Assembly (NCBI GenBank): GCA_014529385.2
Contig: CM043958.1
Location: forward strand, 143,676,734-143,740,733
Length of the DNA stretch: 64,000 bases
From: Adiantum capillus-veneris
Taxonomy: Eukaryota; Streptophyta; Polypodiopsida; Polypodiales; Pteridaceae
Direction of reading: 5' to 3'
The translations under genes were made by a program, and so were the position numbers. The notes under the pieces are model-generated. The model ran no database searches and was not told where the DNA came from. It was given only the letters and a program-made list of their open reading frames with translations. This document shows, piece by piece, positions 42,923-54,656 of the stretch; positions within the stretch are counted from its first letter, which is position 1, and each line of letters starts with the position of its first letter.

Positions 42923-44213
42923 TATACATAAGGTTTTTCCATTCTTTTGGACAAATCGGGACGTTGGCTTTAGAAACTAATTTTGAATCTTAGTTCTAAG
43001 TTGGACGCACAGTCTATAATCCCTTGACTGGTTGGCTGGTGCTAGGAGGTCCCTCATAGACTAATTTCTAGTTACCTGCTCACGGCTAGTATAGTCTCCG
43101 ACTTTGACGATTTAAGGATTGCAGGCCCAATCTACAAGACTAATAACACTTATTTTTATAAATTTCCTTTCAAGATCACAAACACTTTAGAATGACTGCT
43201 CGCATGAAAGTAAAATACAACCCAGAGAATCATACAGGGATTCTAGAGTAGATTAAGTTTTACCTAAAAGACCAAACTCCAAAAAATTCCTTAACACTTA
43301 GAACTCAACCTTTCTTGGCAAGAAAGGCCAAATGTTGTGTTACTTACTGCAATAAGTAGTCATAGCTCTCACAAGGCTTGGAATTATCTTATGAACCCCT
43401 TTTTGTGGCAACATCTCTTGTCCTCAGATGTATTGGCAGCTTGGATGCTTCACAACTAATATATGATTCGGCTCTTACTACTGACAAAAAGATTGGGTCA
43501 AGATTTTGGCTACCTTGGACAAGGATTGCAAGGATGGTGTTATTTGATTTCTTAGCACATAGCCCAACTACCTATACTATGTGTACAATATCAGCATGAG
43601 CTTGCCCTATTTTCCTCTTCTAGGACTGATTTGTCTAACTTTTTGAAAAAAAACTATGTTGCCTCAATCCCTCTTTTATCAGTACCCCGACAACTCCTAC
43701 TATCCCTCAAACAGGTGGTATCTTTTGTAGAGATAGTGCAGCTCTTGAAGCCATCAAATAATTTCAGAGTAATCTTTGCTCCTCAATGACTTTAACCTCT
43801 TAGGCATGGTACCAAAAAGTTCCAAGGTTTTTCCTTTTTTACCTGATAGGTAGATTGAAATTGAATCTTGTGGGGTGGACCATCAGCTCTAGGTCCTACC
43901 TAACAAAGCCTTTCTAGAACTTATTCTTAGTGAAACCTGGGTCTACCTAGCTAATCTCCCTGCCTCTACTGTTGACGATTGTAGACTCAAAATTTGAAGG
44001 GTGGATAGTTCCTAGACAAAGGGGAACTCATAAAAGCCCCTTCAACCTCAACCTCATGGACAATTCCAAATGTACTTCCAATACAAGCCTCTATATTCGT
44101 ACAGAGGGGAACATGGAGTTTGCCAAAAGTAACCCAGATTTCTACAAAGAATCCATTTGGAATATTTTTCAGCCCTATGTTAAATGTGCTTGCAAGTTTC
44201 TTGACCCAAAAGC
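42923..44213 (+). pseudogene. PLE 5' region and N-terminal coding remnants (right arm)
   Basis: Mirror of 23,847-25,135. The open segment 43,972-44,213 contains NMEFAKSNPDFYKESIWNIF and ends CKFLDPKA at the Copia-2 insertion. No recognised domain. Confidence 0.45.
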
Positions 44214-44535
44214 TGTTGAGATGTCGAGCTCTACACCTTGAGCTGGCATCCACTACGGGTCTTGGCCGCTTACGGCATTTACTCACTGGCGCGTTAGATG
44301 ACCGACACGGAGGATCTCTGCCAGTGATTCTACAGCTGGACTACACTTATAGTGCCAGCCTAGCACGCTTCTAGCGAGTTCACACTTAGTGACCGCATGT
44401 ACATATGTGCTACTTTTCAGCTTTAGCACTTAGTCATTTTGTACTCTCTTTTCTGTGAAGAAGAAGAAGAAGCTTTCCATCTCTGTGTGCTTTGTGCTTG
44501 TCTTGTGTAGCTCTCTTGCATCCTCATTCTTTACA
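44214..44535 (+). repeat. 5' LTR of Copia-2 (right arm)
   Basis: 322 bp, TGTTGAGATG to CATTCTTTACA. Confidence 0.95.
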
Positions 44536-44551
44536 TGGTATCAGAGCCTGG
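44536..44551 (+). promoter_or_regulatory. Copia-2 primer binding site (right arm)
   Basis: TGGTATCAGAGCCTGG directly after the LTR. Confidence 0.92.
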
Positions 44552-44805
44552 TGCAGGCAAGAGAGGCTAAGAGAGCAAGAGCATCACAATCCCTTCGTTC
44601 GCAATCCCTAAGTTTTTCGCACAAGTTTCTGAACAGGTCTCCAAAGTGCAGTATACAGAGATTTACTGTACAAGTATAGTGGTTGTATGTACGCTTGATT
44701 GTGGACACTCGTTGAGTGTAGAAAGCGTTACAAGAACCACGATAGCAGGTTCAGCAGATTTGCAGGTTTTTGCAGATTGCAGCTATTTTGTCTTAGTGCT
44801 TCAAG

Positions 44806-45627
44806 ATGTCTAACGGTTTCAGTCAGATTGTTACTGAGAAGCTTGAGAAAAATAACTACCCTGCATGGAAGTTCAGAATAACAAATTTCCTAAAAGGAAA
44901 AGGTTATTGGGACTATGTACAAGGAGACAATGAAAAGGAACCAGAGATTCCCGAGGCAAATGCTACAGCAGAACAAAGGAAAGCTTTGAGGGACTGGCAA
45001 CAAGGCCAGAGCAAAGTGATGTATTGGCTTTCTATGAGCATCACAGATGGCATGATGGGCTATCTACAGGATGCTGAAACCCCCGCCATTGCATGGAAAA
45101 ACTTAGGCAGAGTGTTCGAGGTGAACACCAAGGCCAGGAAGCTTCAGCTAAAGTCGGAGCTAAATCAGGTTAAGAGGAACAACCTCTCCATCAATGATTA
45201 TGCTTTGAAGATCAAGAGTATCATTGAGGCTCTTGGATCTATTAAAGTCTCAGTGGAAGACGATGACATTGTCCGTGCATGCTTGGATGGTCTAGGAGAT
45301 GAGTATGTACATTTTAGGTCTTCCATGAATACAAGAGACGACATCCCCGTGTTCCAAGATTTGATTTCTATGCTTATTCTTGAGGAGAAGAACCTTGACA
45401 CATCTTCTTCTCATGGCAGAAATAATTCTGAACAGGCCTTCTATTCTAACTCCAACAGAGGTAGAGGTAGAGGTCGTGGTCGAGGCCCAAGGGGTTGCAG
45501 GGGCCAATTTCTGGAAGGTCAATCAAATCAAAACAATACAGGTGGCAGGGGAAAACTAGTCTCAAGGCAGGGGGAGTCAAAGAGGTCGTGGTGCAGGATC
45601 AAGCAGGCAGCAACATACTCTAGATAG
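44806..45627 (+). pseudogene. Copia-2 gag (right arm)
   Basis: Same protein as the left copy up to the Arg-Gly-rich tail. One additional G near 45,550 removes the UAG from the frame and shifts reading to GGRGKLVSRQGESKRSW until a stop at 45,627. The zinc knuckle (CWTCGERGHMSRDCPKG) follows in another frame. Confidence 0.9.
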
Positions 45628-46775
45628 TAGAGAATGTTGGACTTGTGGTGAAAGAGGTCACATGTCACGTGACTGTCCAAAGGGAAAAGCAAGTAGAAAG
45701 AGAGAACAGGGCAACTATGCATCTACTAGCAGAGATGCAGATGACAGCAAAAACGAGCGCATGTTTGTTATGCAACATGTAATGAATACAATGACTGCAG
45801 AGAATTCCACCCAAGATGATGTTTGGTATGTGGATTCAGGTGCCTCTAATCACATGACGTCTCGTGGAGAGTGGTTTAGAGATATGCGCAAACCAGATGT
45901 GTCAGGCTATGTGCAGACAGGAGATGACACAGCTCACCCCATTGCTCATGTAGGGGACATACCTCTAAATACGAAGAGTGGGAAATCAAAGTACTTAGCA
46001 GATGTACTTCATGTCCCAAACATTACAAAGAATCTTGTTTCTGTTGGACAAATGGTTGAGCAGGGTTTGCAGGTTCGCTTCAATCCAAATGGCTGTTATG
46101 TAGAAGATTTCCAGAATGGCTGTAAGCTGATCACAGAGGGCAAATGTGTGGGCAGAATGTTTACGTTGAATGTAGACATGCCTGAGGTAAAAGCTGCATT
46201 ATTTCACAGGGCACAGGTGTTGTGGCTGATGTTGACATTTGGCACAAACGCATTGGCCATGTCAATGAGCAGAGATTGCGCAGCATGCAATCAAAACAGA
46301 TTGTAAAAGGTTTGCCCAAATTCAAGTGGATGGTATGCATAAAGTGTGTGCAGCATGCCAGTTTGGAAAACAGTCAAAGGGCTCATTTCCACATGAGCGC
46401 AATGTATGTAAAAAGCCACTTGAGGTGGTGCACACAGATGTTTGGGGTCCAATCGATACTGCAAGTATACATGGTTGCAGGTATTATGTCTCTTTCATTG
46501 ATGACCATACAAGGAAAGTATGGGTCTACTTCATGCGTAACAAAAGTGAAGTGTTTGGTCACTTTCAAGACTTCAAAGTCATGATTGAGAAGGAGACAGA
46601 TATGCAAATCAAGACATTGAGGTCAGATGGAGGGGGAGAGTACTTCTCCAATGATTTTTCAGATTTTTTGCGAATGCATGGTATACACAGGCAGTTTACA
46701 TGCAGATATACTCCACAGCAGAATGGGGTCGCAGAAGAAAGGAAAAACAGGCACATTTCTGGGCTGAAGCTGTAA
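45628..46775 (+). pseudogene. Copia-2 zinc knuckle, protease and integrase (right arm)
   Basis: Same domains as 21,287-22,501. A lost T near 46,202 breaks the frame after MPEVKAALF, and a lost A near 46,326 breaks it again; three extra bases near 46,735 give AEERKN in place of AERKN. The shared integrase deletion before HFWAEAV is also present. Confidence 0.9.
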
Positions 46776-47998
46776 ATACAGTTGTGTACATTATGAACAG
46801 GACACCTACAGCTGCGGTGCATGATGTAACACCTGAGGAAAAGTTTACAGGTACAAAGCCTGATTTGGCACACTTGAAAGTGTTTGGCTGCATAGCTTAC
46901 GTGCATGTACCAGATGAGTTGCGTAGGAAATTGGATCCTAAAGCAGAGAAATGTATTCTTGTGGGATATTCCCTTGAACAAAAGGGGTACAGGTGCTACA
47001 ATCCTACTACACGAGAATTACGAGTGAGCAGAGATGTAGTCTTTGATGAGATGAGCAGCTGGTACAGTAATGCACATGGCACTATTGGGGCTGATGTAAA
47101 AGATGATGTGGTTGTACAAAATGTGAGGCCACAGTCACAGGTTTTGAGTGGACCACAAGAGTCCTCTTCTCGTGGCTCTGTTGAGAAACCATGGAATGGT
47201 AGACTACGTACGCAGGTTACTCCACCAACAGGTACAGGGAATGTATCACGAAAAGGAAAGGAAAAGGTTGATGAACCTCCCTTTATGGTTGATGCATCAT
47301 CAGGTTTTTCACATGTAGACATGGATTCAGATGGTTCTGAACAAAGTCTTGATGAGGAATTTGGAATTCCGGCTGTCAGGACACCTGGTGTAAGGAAAGT
47401 ACAAGAAGATGCTAGAGGGCAAAGGAGTGACCCAGGACCGTGCAGATCTAATAGAGTCAGAAATCCAGTTCAGAAATTGACTTATGATGGGTATCTAGCG
47501 CATCACCAAGCCTACATGGCTAAGGTGATACAGGATGTGGAGCCCACATGTTTTGAGGATGCAGTTGGAAATGTGCATTGGGATGATGCAATGAATGAAG
47601 AGATGGCTGCATTGGAAGCAAATGACACATGGGAGTTGGTGCCATTGCCAAGTGGCAAGAAAGCTATTGGCTGTAAATGGGTGTATAAAACCAAGCATAA
47701 GGCTGATGGTAACATTGAGCGTCACAAGGCAAGGCTGGTCGCAAAGGGTTATGCACAGACGTATGGCATAGACTATGAGGAGACCTTTGCTCCAGTGGCA
47801 AAGATGACGACTAGTGAGAGCTGTCATAGCAGTGGCTGCATTAGAGGATGGATTATGCATCAAATGGATGTAAAGAATGCCTTCTTGAATGGTGAGTTTC
47901 AAGAGGAAGTGTATATGGATCAGCCACCTGGTTATGTCGATCCAGGTTACCCAGATTATGTATGCAGACTTCTCAAAGCTTTGTATGGTTTGAAGTAG
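46730..47998 (+). pseudogene. Copia-2 integrase tail and RT N-terminal half (right arm)
   Basis: As in the left copy, ending LLKALYGLK-stop. Between KMTT and [12 protein letters not shown] the right copy reads [12 protein letters not shown] and the left copy [12 protein letters not shown]: a pair of compensating one-base indels near 47,812 and 47,846. The left reading fits the Copia RT family, so the right one is the error or mutant. Confidence 0.9.
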
Positions 47999-49060
47999 GG
48001 CTCTAGAGCATGGTATGACAGGATTGCCAAGTATCTTGTCAGTATTGGTTTTAGGAGAGCTCATGCTGATCATTCACTCTATGTACGTGAGAGTGATGTG
48101 GGGATTGTGGTCATTACCATATATGTAGATGACCTTATTATTGTTGGTGACAATGCTATGGAGATTGACCATGTGAAGGGTCTTCTCAAACAGGAGTTTG
48201 AAATGAAAGATTTAGGCGAGTTGCGCTACTTTCTTGGCATTTGGTGATCAGGACTCCAGAGGGTGTATGGCTATCACAGAGACAGTATGCTTTGGACATG
48301 TTGTCAAAGTATGGTATGGCTGATTGTAAGCCAATTTCTATTCCCTTGGATGTGAATGCAAAGCTAAGTGCAGAGAAGGGTGATGTTGTTGAGGATGTCA
48401 ACATGTACAGGAAGATTGTGGGTAGTCTAATCTACTTGACTATCACGAGGCCAGACTTGAGCTACACAGTAGGCTTGGAGAGTCAGTTCATGCAACTTCC
48501 GAGGAAGCCACATTTGGATGGAGTACGACGCACACTTAGGTATGTGCAAGGTACTCTTGACTACGCATTGTTCTATGCAGCAGATGCACCATTAGCATTG
48601 TATGGGTATACAGATGCAGATTGGGCAGGTAGCATTGTTGATAGGAGATCTACGAGTGGCTTCATGTTCTCTTTTGGGAGTGCTGCTGTTACTTGGAGCA
48701 GCAAAAAGCAGCCTACGGTTGCTTTATCGAGCACAGAGGCCGAGTACAGAGGTGCAGCAGTTGCGGCGTGCGAGGTAGCTTGGCTACGCACATTACTTGA
48801 GGACTTGGGAGTGCAGGTGGACCAGTAGATTTTCACATTGTGACAATCTCAGCAGCATGCAGTTGGCTAGGAACCCAGTGTTCCATGCCAGGACCAAACA
48901 CATAGAGGTCCATTACCACTACGTTCGAGAGCGAGTGTTGGCGGGCGACATCGACTTGGTCTACGTCAGCACAGAGGACAAATAGCGGATATCTTTACCA
49001 AGGCCCTCGGAGCTGAGAAGCTTCGACGTTTCCGGACTATGCTTGGACTCTGCGACATGC
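47999..49060 (+). pseudogene. Copia-2 RT C-terminal half and RNase H (right arm)
   Basis: GSRAWYDRIAKYLVSIGF, then IYVDDLIIVG near 48,118-48,150, then a break at about 48,240 where left FLGIEVIRTP is altered by a small deletion, then SQRQYALDMLSKYG and RNase H to VQVDQ-stop (48,828). The last block, HCDNLSSMQLARNPVFHART, is in another frame and ends at a stop near 48,985, earlier than on the left because of a missing base. Confidence 0.9.
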
Positions 49061-49076
49061 AGAGCTCGAGGGGGAG

Positions 49077-49398
49077 TGTTGAGATGTCGAGCTCTACACC
49101 TTGAGCTGGCATCCACTACGGGTCTTGGCCGCTTATGGCATTTACTCACTGGTGCGTTAGGTGACCGACACGGAGGATCTCTGCCAGTGATTCTACAGCT
49201 GGACTACACTTATAGTGCCAGCCTAGTACGCTTCTAGCGAGTTCACACTTAGTGACCGCATGTACATATGTGCTACTTTTCAGCTTTAGCACTTAGTCAT
49301 TTTGTACTCTCTTTTCTGTGAAGAAGAAGAAGAAGCTTTCCATCTCTGTGTGCTTTGTGCTTGTCTTGTGTAGCTCTCTTGCATCCTCATTCTTTACA
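49077..49398 (+). repeat. 3' LTR of Copia-2 (right arm)
   Basis: 322 bp, preceded by the polypurine tract GAGGGGGAG. Confidence 0.95.
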
Positions 49399-51840
49399 AA
49401 AGCTTCATGCGAATCCAGTATCATGTGGTTTGATCAGGCCATTTGGTTTATTCTCAACCATCTGGACCTACTCTTCCCGAAAAACCAATAGACTTTCATC
49501 TCTCCCTTATTTGTTCTTGGTTGGGCAGCGAAGCTAAACAGGTAGTAATTGCTCAAATACATCTTTTGTGAGCTTATGTTGGATATCTTGAAGGAACTAA
49601 AGTCTAGTGAATGGAATTTATGTTACCACTTATGCTAATTACAAAGGAGTGAAGATTATCACTAGTTTACTCAAGCATTGTAGATGATGATGACTCCGTC
49701 TCACTAAAAATACCTAATTCTCTTACTACTCCCAACTCTTTTACTTCATTTTTGACACCTAGCTCTTCCTCTAATCAAGGTAAATCTCATAGCTACACTA
49801 GAGGATAGAGGTAGAAAACACCCCAATCAGACACCTTCTTGATTTATAATCATTGATGAACCTGCAAGGTTGCTGTGAGCCCATGTGGAAGGCGGTATCT
49901 CAACAAAACAACTCAAGGCAGAGATTATATTTACGTACAACACTGTCTCTTTAAAAATGAGCTTCTCGATTGGATACACCCTATGACACTTTTTTGTGAG
50001 TGTTTTGACTTACTTTTTGGTAACCACAAATTACTTGACAATGTACTTATTGGATGGAAGTATCAACAACCAATTAAAAATTTGGTCTACAATTATGATT
50101 TTCTTGGACACAACTCCATTCTTGAATGTTGTCTGTAACCAGTTTAGCAAATTTTGCAAAGACTTTGATACATATGGTATGCATGTATGTACTTGCGATC
50201 TTAGCATCATTGAAAATATTATAGTCCGGAAAATCCTGACTAAAGGGCTTATCACATACCTAACTTTCCCAAAAACCATATATCGCTTTATCAGCTTTAC
50301 TTAGCAGCTTAACTGACCTTGTCAATTCTCTCCGACTGGAGAAGAAAATCTACTAGACTTAGCAAAACTGGTGGAAAAATGTATCTTCCAAAAAATGTCA
50401 CATGTACCTGGTAAATGGTTGTCTACAGATGGCTCTTGGATTACACCACAACTGGCTCTTGAATTTAAAAAACTATCAAAAAACTGGGTCATAGTAGGTA
50501 TGGATAAAAGCCGTAATTGTCCCACTCTGATTTGCAAAAACCTAGCTTACAAAACAACACATTCTAGGAAGGAATTCACAATACTTAACACATCCCTACA
50601 AGAGGTTATCAATAACATCTCGAGACACTTAGGAAATTTGGGTTATTCTCTTCAAGATACTATACTACCAATAATTTTTCACACCTATAAGATTCATAAA
50701 CATAAATTCACATGGATATTTGATGCCTCAAATAGCATCTTTATGGATGTTACCAAAGATATCACTCTTTGTCTTGACCTTATACTAGCAGAGTTTGAAT
50801 TAGTTTGTGCCACCAAACAAAAAATATGCTATAACTTTTTGCAGATACACTACAACCCCTTTTGGATAAAAACTCTACAGAGGTTACTCTTAACCACCCT
50901 AAACAAATTTTTCATCTTTTTACAACAGATATTACTCAGTGTTATGAGAATATTCCTTAGAAGGAGATCTTGGGCCTAAAGATGTACTATCACAGGTTAT
51001 CGAACTAGCTTTTATTAATGCTAGGAAGAAGGGTTTCTCCTACATTTCTTTTTCCAACAAACCTAGATGGATTAAAAAAAACACACTCAACCCACCCCTT
51101 GCACTTCAATGAAGAGAAGCTATGTTTAAACATATCATGGCTACTTGATAATTGCACCATTCTCTCTGGAGGACACTATTTTAACCAAAGCCTAGGCATC
51201 CCATGGGCTTCTGCTGCTCTCTGCTTATGTGTAATATATACCTTTCCTTCTTCAAATACAAATGGTTTCTTAGAGCCATGGGAGATAAATATGATAAAAC
51301 TTTCATTATTTAGACATACTTACAGGTGTATGGATGACATATGAGCATCAACAATAGGTATTTTTCACAAGAGATCAATCATATATATCTCAATTGCTTA
51401 AAAATTGAATTGACTTTTGTACAAGGGTTCACTACATCCAATGGATTTTTTTGCACTTCAGTACAATTCCTAACTTTTTTGTTTCTCTTCATGTGCCTTG
51501 TGTTGGAGAGTATGACCAAAGATTTTCGTGGAAAAGAGATCTCTTGACCTTCCACCTTTTGAACTCATCAAAAGGAACAGTAATAGACCCCAAAAGTGGC
51601 TCTTAGCACGTGTATCAGCCTGGTTTACTTAATTATATACTCCTCCTCCAACTACCTCCTTGCTTGGGAAGATATTAAGTTACTAATACACAACTATTGC
51701 CTTAATGGTTTCAAAAGGTGTGACATAATTGATTAAAATTATACTGTCACTCTCTCAACATGACTGTCCTGGGTTACACTTTAACCATGAAATTCTCATC
51801 TCTCTAATAAGGTAGTAGACCCATTCACAATGGGCCTACT
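49399..51840 (+). pseudogene. PLE-type ORF and reverse transcriptase (right arm)
   Basis: Mirror of 16,220-18,661. Recognisable blocks are SPCGRRYLNKTTQGRDY (49,875 on), MHVCTCDLSIIEN, FHTYKIHKHKFTW (near 50,680-50,720), ITQCYENIP-type sequence near 50,925-50,960, LSGGHYFNQSLGIP, and YRCMDDI followed at once by a stop near 51,344. The 318-residue open frame of the left arm is here cut into at least four pieces by one-base indels near 50,957, 51,063, 51,202, 51,342 and 51,545. Confidence 0.6.
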
Positions 51841-51876
51841 ATCGACCCATTGTGTTTGGTTCTTGGGACAGGGTGG

Positions 51877-51879
<3 letters not shown>

Positions 51880-51958
<79 letters not shown>
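51880..51958. repeat. (CA)n microsatellite inside the PLE (right arm)
   Basis: CA tract with one ACAACA interruption; counterpart of 16,092-16,174. Confidence 0.95.
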
Positions 51959-51960
<2 letters not shown>

Positions 51961-53244
51961 GGTACTTATCTCTCTGTTTATGTTTTGTTTTTAAAACTAT
52001 ACTACCCCTACTCTAGTCAACTTGGCTATGTATTTCCACTTAAAATATGGCTTTATATCTTTTTTAGCTACATAAGTAGGTATCCACCATGGGAAGGAAC
52101 CCCTATAGGGTTATGATGGTTGGAAGTCTTTTAGTTGGAAACTATTAACGTGGTTAAAAATCTTTTACTCTATAATTGGGCCTCACCTACCTTGCCATGC
52201 TAAAGGTGCTATGGCTGCTCCGCTTTATTGTGCCGGATTGCATCAAAGGAAACTAAATTTTTTTGTTTCCCCAGGAGAAACAACACCTGGCCTACTCAGT
52301 GCTTGGGGTGATAAGGATTTTTCACGCTACACAACATGAGTGATCATGATCTACCTTCTTATATTTAAAGAGGTGAGGGTGCATTTTTGCCTCTCACCTA
52401 TTTCCTTCTTGCCTTTGTGTGTTTACTTGCATAAAAAGTTTGAACAGTGTGTGTGTTCACTTTATGCTGCACCAAATCATGGGAGCTTGCAAACACAATT
52501 GACCACAGATATGGGCTACTGTTTACTAAGGTGGGTATTTGGTTTTTTTTGTCCTTGTTTACATTTTTAGCTTTGGATGATATATGCAACCGGGCTTATG
52601 AGTTGGTTATGTTACCCTGTCGCTTAGCTTGGTAAGGCCCACTTTTGTGGGTTGGCTTTGCTTGAAAATATGTGGAATTACTGGTTGTATGGTATACACT
52701 GTATCATATTTGGATTCTTTACTCGGTTCTGAGTAACTTTGCAAAAAACGATTCATAATTTTTTTGTCTTTTAATTGAACCTTAGAAATTGAGGGTTTAT
52801 ATATATTTGTTAATTGACTGGCGTGTGATCAACTAACTACTCTATTGATGTATTAGATGATGGGATAAACCCATGCGTATGCTTATTGTTCATTAAAATT
52901 TTTTTAAAGAATGGAGGGGGGTATGCCCAGGTGTGCTTTACTGTCGGTAGACCTGTTACTAGTTGTTGCCTCTAAACACTGATACAGTTGTGCAATTTGA
53001 ACTGGCTCTCCTAGAAGGGTGTTACCATTTTGGAATGGTTTGGTAGAAACTTTGGTGCTTGATTGTTGCTTGTTAGAAATCTATACGCTTGTTTGTGGGT
53101 TGTTACCATTACACTTTATTGCATTCACTAGTTTGGATACTGTTGAAAAAGAAAAAAAAAACCCCACAAGGCGACTTTCTCTTTTTTGCTTCAAGGTTTA
53201 AACCTTTGTTCTACGCTAAATACCACATTTATATTAGGAGTTTG
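51959..53244 (+). repeat. PLE 3' region, copy B, truncated at the palindrome end (right arm)
   Basis: Mirror of 14,835-16,091 with dense small indels. Sequence identity to the left arm stops at GGAGTTTG; then unrelated DNA begins (ATTGGATATC). Confidence 0.85.
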
Positions 53245-54449
53245 ATTGGATATCAAATTGTAGCACTCGTGAAGATCTACTCACACATCTATCCATTTCC
53301 GTCCTCTATTTGCATTATCTCAACAATATATTAGCTTCAAGTTTATGCGTACTTCTATTGGTCACGTCTTTTTACTGGCTCCTTTACCCTATAGGTTTTT
53401 TTTTTTTTTAATCATTGAAAATTTTATTGTTTAAGTTAATCAAAAAGGTTGAGCAACACTACAATGTTGCCTTTTGGGGTAGGCCATGAAGGAGCCATTC
53501 TATTTCTAGCTAGCTCCAGCTGCTTAGACGATGAAGAGTTGAGGAAAAAACACTTGTATATTTAGAGTTGTAGTCTTGCAAGCCATGTGGGTCTCTAGGA
53601 ACGATTACTTAGCACAAGCTGGTACAAAATGTTCTATGATCATACTCCTACTGCCAACTTGCTCGGTGACCACTTTTTGCAACTTCATCTAATTCCGGCT
53701 AGGCTATATTGCATGCTCTTTCTGCGATTCCTTGTATCGATCAACGTTATCAAATGTCATGCATTCTTAATCGGTGACTTACAATTGGTTGCACTTTTAA
53801 AATTTTAAAGATTTTCTAGGTTTCCTCCTCTTCGATTGGCACATTGTTATATTTTACTAGTTGCTGTACAGTAGCACTGCTCAACACCATTACCTTTATT
53901 TGGTTTACCACAATTTAAAGAAATTAAAGTATCTGTCTTACTTGACCTAAATCAAGGCTTTTGTCAAGCAGGAGGAAGAGGCTTGTATGTTTAGGTCAAT
54001 GGTCTCAAATCCCTTAGGGGGCTTTGGACCCATTGAACTCACATTTTTGTATTATGTCTTTGTACAAAGGATATGCCAAGATTTACATGTATTATTTTGA
54101 GTTAATTTGAATCAAGCTCAAATGAGCATTTCAAAAAAAAAAATGATATGTGAAAATAAATTATTTAGCATTCCTCTTCGAAGAAAAGATAGAGAAAAGA
54201 AAAAACTTGGCTATCAAGTACAAATATATTGACACTAAATCCATCCTTTTCGTTTTTGTTTCCATTATCCAAGATGACTTACAATTGGGAAATTTATATA
54301 AACAATAAATGAAATTTCTTGTGGATGCATAAAGAGTTTGTCAACGTGGTATCCTCCACTATCTCATGCCTCAATTACATATGGGTAGCTTTTTCTTTTG
54401 TAGCAACATGAGCATTCTGCTTGTATGATACAATGAGCGTCCATGAGTG
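53245..54449. other. AT-rich intergenic stretch, no gene
   Basis: Only short open segments with no recognisable domain. T run at about 53,398-53,410. Confidence 0.6.
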
Positions 54450-54656
54450 CTATCAAGATTGCTTGACCGCATTTGAACGCATGACTGGGGTCGTGGAAGA
54501 CAAATGCTGAACCAACCAAGCTAGCTTTTTGGCCTCCTAAAGGCCTTAACACCTATCAAGATTGCTTGACCGCATTTGAACGCATGACTGGGGTCGTGGA
54601 AGACAAATGCTGAACCAACCAAGCTAGCTTTTTGGCCTCCTAAAGGCCTTAACACC
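54450..54656 (+). repeat. 103-bp tandem duplication
   Basis: TATCAAGATTGCTTGACCGC at 54,451 recurs at 54,554, and the two 103-bp units read the same through GGCCTCCTAAAGGCCTTAAC. No difference is visible, so the duplication is recent. Confidence 0.93.

Larger units (their letters stand above)
44214..49398 (+). mobile_element. Copia-2 (right arm)
   Basis: Mirror copy of 18,662-23,846. LTRs 44,214-44,535 and 49,077-49,398, target duplication AAAGC (44,209-44,213 and 49,399-49,403), polypurine tract ending at 49,076. It shares all four LTR differences with the left copy, so both derive from one insertion. It differs from the left copy by roughly ten small changes, mostly one-base indels. Confidence 0.95.
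34586..53244 (-). repeat. Giant inverted repeat, right arm (about 18.7 kb)
   Basis: Reverse complement of 14,835-33,475. From 34.6 to about 49 kb it is nearly identical to the left arm, with occasional one-base indels. Beyond 49.5 kb discrepancies become frequent, and between 52.3 and 53.24 kb the arm gains about 30 bases over its mirror, mostly as scattered single insertions. Frames open in the left arm are broken here. Confidence 0.97.
42923..53244 (+). mobile_element. Penelope-like (PLE-type) retroelement, right-arm copy, interrupted by Copia-2 and truncated
   Basis: Mirror of the left-arm PLE, including its Copia-2 insertion. Its 3' region stops at 53,244 where the inverted repeat ends, so about 0.8 kb of the 3' region present on the left (14,048-14,834) is missing. 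Coding segments are more broken than on the left. Confidence 0.62.
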
